64,000 nucleotides of DNA from Drosophila pseudoobscura. Its lineage: Eukaryota > Arthropoda > Insecta > Diptera > Drosophilidae. Both the position numbers and the translations under genes were made by a program. Position 1 is the first letter of the stretch, and each line of letters begins with the position of its first letter. The stretch lies in contig NC_046683.1 in assembly GCF_009870125.1 (NCBI RefSeq), positions 15,571,001-15,635,000 on the forward strand, given 5' to 3'. Of the stretch, positions 58,801 to 64,000 are shown one piece after another. The notes under the pieces are model-generated. The model had not been told where the DNA came from, searched no databases, and worked only from the letters and a program-made list of their open reading frames with translations.

Positions 58801-61190
58801 CAGATGCCAGCCAGTCGAATGCCAACGAGATGGGAGGATGGAATATCAGATTGATACGCAAATCGGATTTTAAAGAAGCTTTGTTGTGTTTGAAGATAAC
58901 CAGAGATTATCTCTCGTTTGACGAGCGGTACACGGCTTGTGTCTGATTGAAAATGACGAATGTTCCTCTATTCTCAGATGAATCTTTCAATTTCTTGCTT
59001 GACATTTTCTTTTTTTTTGGGGGGGAACGTTTTCGGGCTGACATTTTCTGTACCAGAAAACTTTTTCCTTTTTGTTACTCGCTCACTTTTTGGTTGGAAC
59101 TGTTGCACACATACATATACACACAAATATATATACATATATATCCCTTTTACCTTTTGAGGCGGCCAACAAGTGTTTTCATTGCAATTAGCGGTGTTTC
59201 ATGGACTCTCTGCCGCCGCCATGCCACGCCGCGCCACGTCGCGCCACTCGACTTCCATCTTCCATTTTCACTCTTCATTATGCACACAACTTGCTCCTTT
59301 GGCCCACTTTCGACTTTCTTCGGGCAAACGACAGATACGACATGCCCATGACATGGCCACGCCCACAATTCATGCTTGACATTCAACGCCTTCCTCTAGA
59401 GAATGAGAATGAGGCACAGCTCTCTGGATGGGCTGAGATGGGAGCGAAACTATGAAAGGAATGGGTTAGGGATGGTTATGGCCGGGCAGAGTCGGAAGCC
59501 GTCATCACTTTGTATGGAAAAGTTTTGCTGGCGTGTTTTTGAAATTTTTGCCCGAGAACAGAGCAGAAAAGGGCGGAAATTGTCAGTGCACAATATCCGT
59601 TGATTTATGCAGCATGAAAATGGGGAGGAAAAAAAAAACAGCGGCAAAATCCATTGACACGAAATGCAAGTCGCACAGATACTCGCATATTCGTGCAGGG
59701 AGCAGAGGGGAGCAGGGGGGCAAGGGAAAACCCCAAAGGCATTTCAGCAAATTATGCATATTCTACGGAAATGGATGGGCAGAGATGATGGCCCCAGTCC
59801 CACTCCCAGTCCCCATTTACTCGTACACCTCTCAGCCCTGAGTCTGACTGCCACACGACCCCCCTGGGACATATCGCATGACCAATTAGCACTCGCCTTC
59901 GAAGAAGGAAAAGTATTTTCATAACCCGAAAAGTTTGAGCACTCCCCAGCACGGAGGGAGAGCGGGAGAGAAAACCCTTTTCTCGACATCCGTTATTTAC
60001 TTTCAATTCCCCAAATAACAAAACGGAATTCTCCTATTTTTCCACTGCCAGTGGAACAGTGGAACAGGCATGCTCAAGTCTGAAAACCTTTTGCGGTTTT
60101 CTTTGCCATTAACATAAAACCCCACCAACCTCAAGCCCAGCCCCAAACCCCAACCCCAACCCCAATCCCCACCAAAAACCAAACCAAACCGAAACGGAGC
60201 AAAATGTAGAGAAAATGGTCTTGTATGTAATCGAAGGCAGGTCTGAAGGCTGAAATAAATAAATAAAAATAATAACAACGGGAGAAGGAGAGAAGAAATG
60301 CCCCAAAAACCGTTGAGGAAGAAGGCGTCCGTCCGCTTGTTGCTATTTTCTTGCCTCTATCTCTGTCTTGGAGGCGACCCAAATCGCTGGGCGGGTGGAG
60401 GTGGGGTGGGGCCAAAAAGTCCCAGAGCCTTCAGGTAAATGCAAAAAAAGAAAACGAAAAGAAAAATGAAATGAAACCTTGGGATAATACAGAAGAGAGA
60501 CAGAGAGAGAGAGAGAGGGGGAGAGAGAGCGGGCTGGGGTGGGGCTCAGGGGCTGACAGGGAACAGGGAAGGTGGGTCACATCAATATGGACGCCTGTCA
60601 GTCAGGACACACAAAAAATGTCATTTTGTATGCCCTTTACCGAGCGGCAAGGCAGCAGCGTCTTATGGGACAGAATCCAAAGGACCCCAAAAGGAACCTG
60701 GGGGGCACCAACGCCAAACCAAAGCCCATTAAAAGATACACACATACATGTGTACCAAGATATATAAGAATGTTCAACAATCAGAAATCCAGGAGAAATA
60801 CTGATGACAGAGAATATAAATTTGGAATATGATTTCGAAAGTGAAATTATTATAAATATTGATTGATATAATTTATTTTATTTTCTGCACACATTTTCAA
60901 CTAAATAAATATAAAAAAATTTCTCTAAAAATAGTAAAAAAAAGTACAATTTATTTTGTGCATTTTTGTTGTCCTTGCCGAGTTCCTTAAATGTCCTCGA
61001 AATACTCACGTATTGCTTAAATTTTTTTTTTTTAAGGGCATCAAAAGTTTGTCAATTGGTAAAAAATCAAGGAATTTGGATTTCCTCACCCACATTGGAA
61101 CTTTTCTTTTTTCGTTTATTCTGACTCTTCTATTCAGTTATTCCATTACGCCATTCCCTCGCTCTTCTTTGTTTGCTTGGGGCAGAGGCA
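52060..61190. other. Long non-coding stretch
   Basis: No supported gene. It holds a (GT)n run at about 52808-52838, CCTGCC runs near 56795-56815, TACA repeats at about 57331-57353, a very AT-rich block at 57580-58170, a C-rich G-quadruplex-type tract at 60135-60171 and a GA run near 60496-60530. A 194-aa minus-strand frame at 58212-58796 lacks any recognisable feature. Confidence 0.5.
60135..60171 (-). repeat. G-quadruplex-prone (GGGGTT)-like tract
   Basis: The plus strand has five runs of four C separated by AA, AAA or AAT, so the minus strand has runs of GGGG with two- to three-base loops. Confidence 0.7.
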
Positions 61191-61197
61191 GAGGCAC

Positions 61198-61266
61198 CGC
61201 AGGGCATGGCAGGGCAGGGCAGGGCAGGGCAGGGCAGGGCATGGCAGGGCAGGGCAGGGCATGGCA
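61198..61266. repeat. AGGGC pentamer array with GCATGGC interruptions
   Basis: About 13 pentamers of AGGGC, interrupted by ATGGC variants, form an array of nearly 70 bp. Confidence 0.85.
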
Positions 61267-61269
61267 GCA

Positions 61270-64000
61270 ACACGTCGTCGTCGTCGTCAGGGCAGAAACT
61301 CATAAAGTATATTAACAAAATGTTCGATTGCACTTTACCTTTTAGCATTTTTTCCTTTGCTACTTTTCCTTCCTGCCTTCCCACCGTCCCTTGCCCCTCG
61401 CCCCTTGCCCCTTGCCACTTGCATGACTAACGGATTCCAATATGCCTGGCTCTTGGCCCCTCTGTCTGTCTCACTTTTGTGTCTCTGTTTGCCATTCAGC
61501 CAGTCTGCCTGTAAGCCTGTCTGTCAGTCAGAATCACAAAAAAAAAGGTTGCGGCACATTTTCTTTTTCAATTTTTCGAAGAAGTTCCCCATTGAAATTC
61601 AGCACCGAAAGTTGACCTTTTTGGCTAGAATTAAAGACAAGAAAATGGATGAAATTAAAAAGGTTTGGGGTTGGCTGGCTGGCCCCCAAGGATGACCATA
61701 TTAATAATGCTAGTTTTAAATTCCAGTTTGGGTTGAATTTGTTGAAAATGTTTTACAATTGAGTTTCGAGTTGAATTTCATTGAAGTTCGAAATCTTTTT
61801 TCCCCTTCGAATGGGAAGGGAATGCCATTCGATTCGTGATTATCGTTGCTTCTTGATCAGTGAAATCAATTCAATCAATTTAACGACACGATTGAGCAAG
61901 CCACAAAATATCTTCACAATTGATTCAATCAAAAATTGATTGATTGCACTACGACTGCTCCATCTGCCCCACAGCCATATTTGTAGCACAAACCATATAT
62001 TAATGCGTTCAACTGAAGCGAGTCCCCCATTTCAAGGATTCATGTGTACATACATATGTATTGTCGCATTCAACAGCATTCAACAGCATTCAACAAAAAT
62101 GAATTGATTTAATTTGTGGCCAAAGTGTCGCCCATTAAACTTCGGTACTAACGAACTAAAATGTTGCCACACACACACACACACACGTGTGTATCTTTGT
62201 GGGAGAGGAGAGTGTATCCATGAGAATGTATCTATCAGCATGACTGTGTCTGTGTGTGTGATAAAATGCGAGTGTAGCAATCAAACTGTTGATTCCAGCC
62301 CAAGGGGCATGCGGCAAAAACAAAAATAATAAAAATGGCATCCGTTTTCGCTGTCGCTGTTTCACTGTCGCTGTGGATGTCGCTGTCTTTGTGGCAACAC
62401 CCTCCCGCCCCATCTGACCAGCGAAACCCCTCCCCGCCATCCCATCCCCTAGGGGTGGGCATTTTCTTCACTGTCTATGCCCTACAGAGCGACGTTGACA
62501 GCGCGCATACGAGTACGACTAGAGGGGGCGACCAAGAGACCATAGAAATTTATGCCAAATTCCATTCGCTATGACGCCAGACATTCACTTCGATGTGGCT
62601 CTGGCTCTCACCTCTCGCGATGGCCACCACCCACGGCTATGGGAATATTTCCTTGACTTTATTTCGGATCAGATCCCGATCCCCCCACACCCGCACACCC
62701 CAAACGTTTGTAGCTGCTGGGTGAATATTGCATCAGTTTTCAATGCAAGTTTCAAGTGGTTGTAAATATTTTCATGACATATGGCACCGCATCGCTCCTG
62801 ATGGTGAGGTTTTACTGTCATTGGAAAATGGTTTTCTATATGAACTATTTGCAAAGCAATCATTTGATGGCGGTAAGCACCAGCAGGATAATATATGTGC
62901 ATACGACTGCCATGGCATACAAAAAAATTGAATTCCTCTTTAATATCATATGTAGATATTTAAATGTTGAAAGCCAAAAAAATGTTTTTCAATTATATAA
63001 GTGCAAGATATTATTGAAATAATAGTTTATTGATAATATTGAATCACGATAGGCTGGTAAGTGTAAGAACAATTATTTTAAACACCACGGCGCGATCTTT
63101 CGATCTCGATATTATTTCTAGCTGCCGTCACTCTTTTTTGTTCTTCTTCTCTGCTGGGCTTTCCTTCTGCCGGTGCTGCTTATCTGCTGTTAACCTGCTG
63201 TTGATCTCGTTCCTCTGTTAGTCTGCTGTTACTCTACTGCTACTCTGCTGTTAATCTGCTGTTGCTGCTGCTCCCCGTCGCTAAACACTGCTCCAGTTTG
63301 CCCACTCCGTTTTACATACATATATTACGGTTTGTTTAATTTCTTGTTCTATATTAGCATCTAAATGTATCAGCAGTCAGCAGCAAAGAGAGATAGAGAG
63401 AGAGAGAGACTAGAAAACAGTGCTAAAGTAGACGCGTACTAAATGTTGCCAGACTCTGGTGGCAACACTTAGGAACATCTGATCGTTGTTGCTTTTACTG
63501 GTACATGAGTCTGTGGGGTAGGGCAATGTCATGAACTACATACATATGTATAAGGTCTTTAATTAACATTTAAAATGCATTTTTTGCTCACATCGTAATT
63601 TAAGGTATTTTTGCAAGGCATTTTTTCTCTGATTCCGATTCATTTCTCCAAAAGAATGTTGTTAAATAAGTGGTATAAATGCAAATGAAAGTCATTTAGC
63701 TGTTGGCCATAATAACACATAACAGATAGCTGGCTAATTTCTCAAGCTTTGACCTATTCTCAGGGCTTTCAGCATTCTGCTTCTGTTGCTGTTGCTGTTG
63801 TGATGTCAGAAAGTGAAAATTTTCCCCTGCCAAGAAATAGACAAGCGGCAGTCAAAGCGGAAACTTCTTGGGGAGGGAGGAGGCCATATCCTCCTAAAAT
63901 TGCTGGCCAAAAGTCCGCCTCCTGTGTGCAGATACCACACAGTACCATACCACATGCATGCAACAGCTGACGTTGGCGCTGAGTAATCTAATTAAAAGTT
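61270..64000. other. Non-coding stretch to the window end
   Basis: No supported gene. It contains a (CA)n run at about 62168-62188, TGCTGTTA repeats near 63185-63265 and a GA run near 63390-63408. Confidence 0.5.

Overview
The window looks like Drosophila genomic DNA. It is mostly long, non-coding, microsatellite-rich intron with a few compact genes. The anchor is a large minus-strand exon at 22588-24242. It encodes the long N-terminal region of the dunce (dnc) cAMP phosphodiesterase, including a KCFGGTVFRCCLPCRGG block and the RRHTLANVR sequence that leads into the UCR1 domain in dunce/PDE4 proteins. In D. melanogaster dunce is X-linked, and its huge introns contain salivary glue genes (Sgs4, Pig1 and the new-glue genes nearby). 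The same arrangement is seen here, so the window is probably the dunce locus on Muller element A. Several differences from melanogaster, including Ketel-like pseudogene pieces, fit a more diverged sophophoran such as an obscura-group fly, but the species is an inference. The UCR and catalytic exons of dunce are not visible and should lie to the left of base 1.

Layout. Bases 1-15.7 kb are intronic and AT/microsatellite rich. From 15.8 to 19.9 kb there is a compact glue-type cluster: a possible TATA-driven 54-aa ORF, a Thr/Ala-rich new-glue-type gene (A, plus), a Cys/Thr repeat protein resembling Sgs4 (minus), and a divergent acidic-then-basic secreted protein that occupies the place of Pig1 (plus). 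An importin-beta pseudogene fragment lies at 21.1-21.6 kb, followed by the dunce exon at 22.6-24.2 kb. A small one-TM-helix ORF lies at 25.0 kb and a decayed mobile-element-like ORF at 26.2-26.7 kb. A second glue cluster runs from 26.9 to 35.6 kb: gene D (minus), the divergent inverted pair B (minus) and C (plus), and gene E (plus). Within it sit an alpha-tubulin acetyltransferase gene (27.8-28.7 kb, minus) and a two-exon coiled-coil-like gene (33.6-34.0 kb, plus). From 35.8 to 64 kb I see almost only intron-like sequence, with a minisatellite (43.6 kb), a second importin-beta fragment (51.7-52.0 kb) and G-rich or pentameric repeats.

How the genes fit together. Five secreted proteins (A-E) share one plan: a signal peptide, a Thr/Ala/Ser-rich mucin-like middle and a Lys/Arg/Asn-rich basic tail. 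All seven glue-type genes have TATA-type promoters (B has a variant) with the start about 33-35 bp downstream, and most have leaders of only 10-30 nt. This is the form expected for genes transcribed at very high level in one tissue, here presumably late-larval salivary gland. Genes A, B and C show a mosaic of shared parts that suggests recent gene conversion. Apart from dunce, tubulin acetyltransferase, importin-beta and the mobile-element family, names are resemblances rather than proven orthology.
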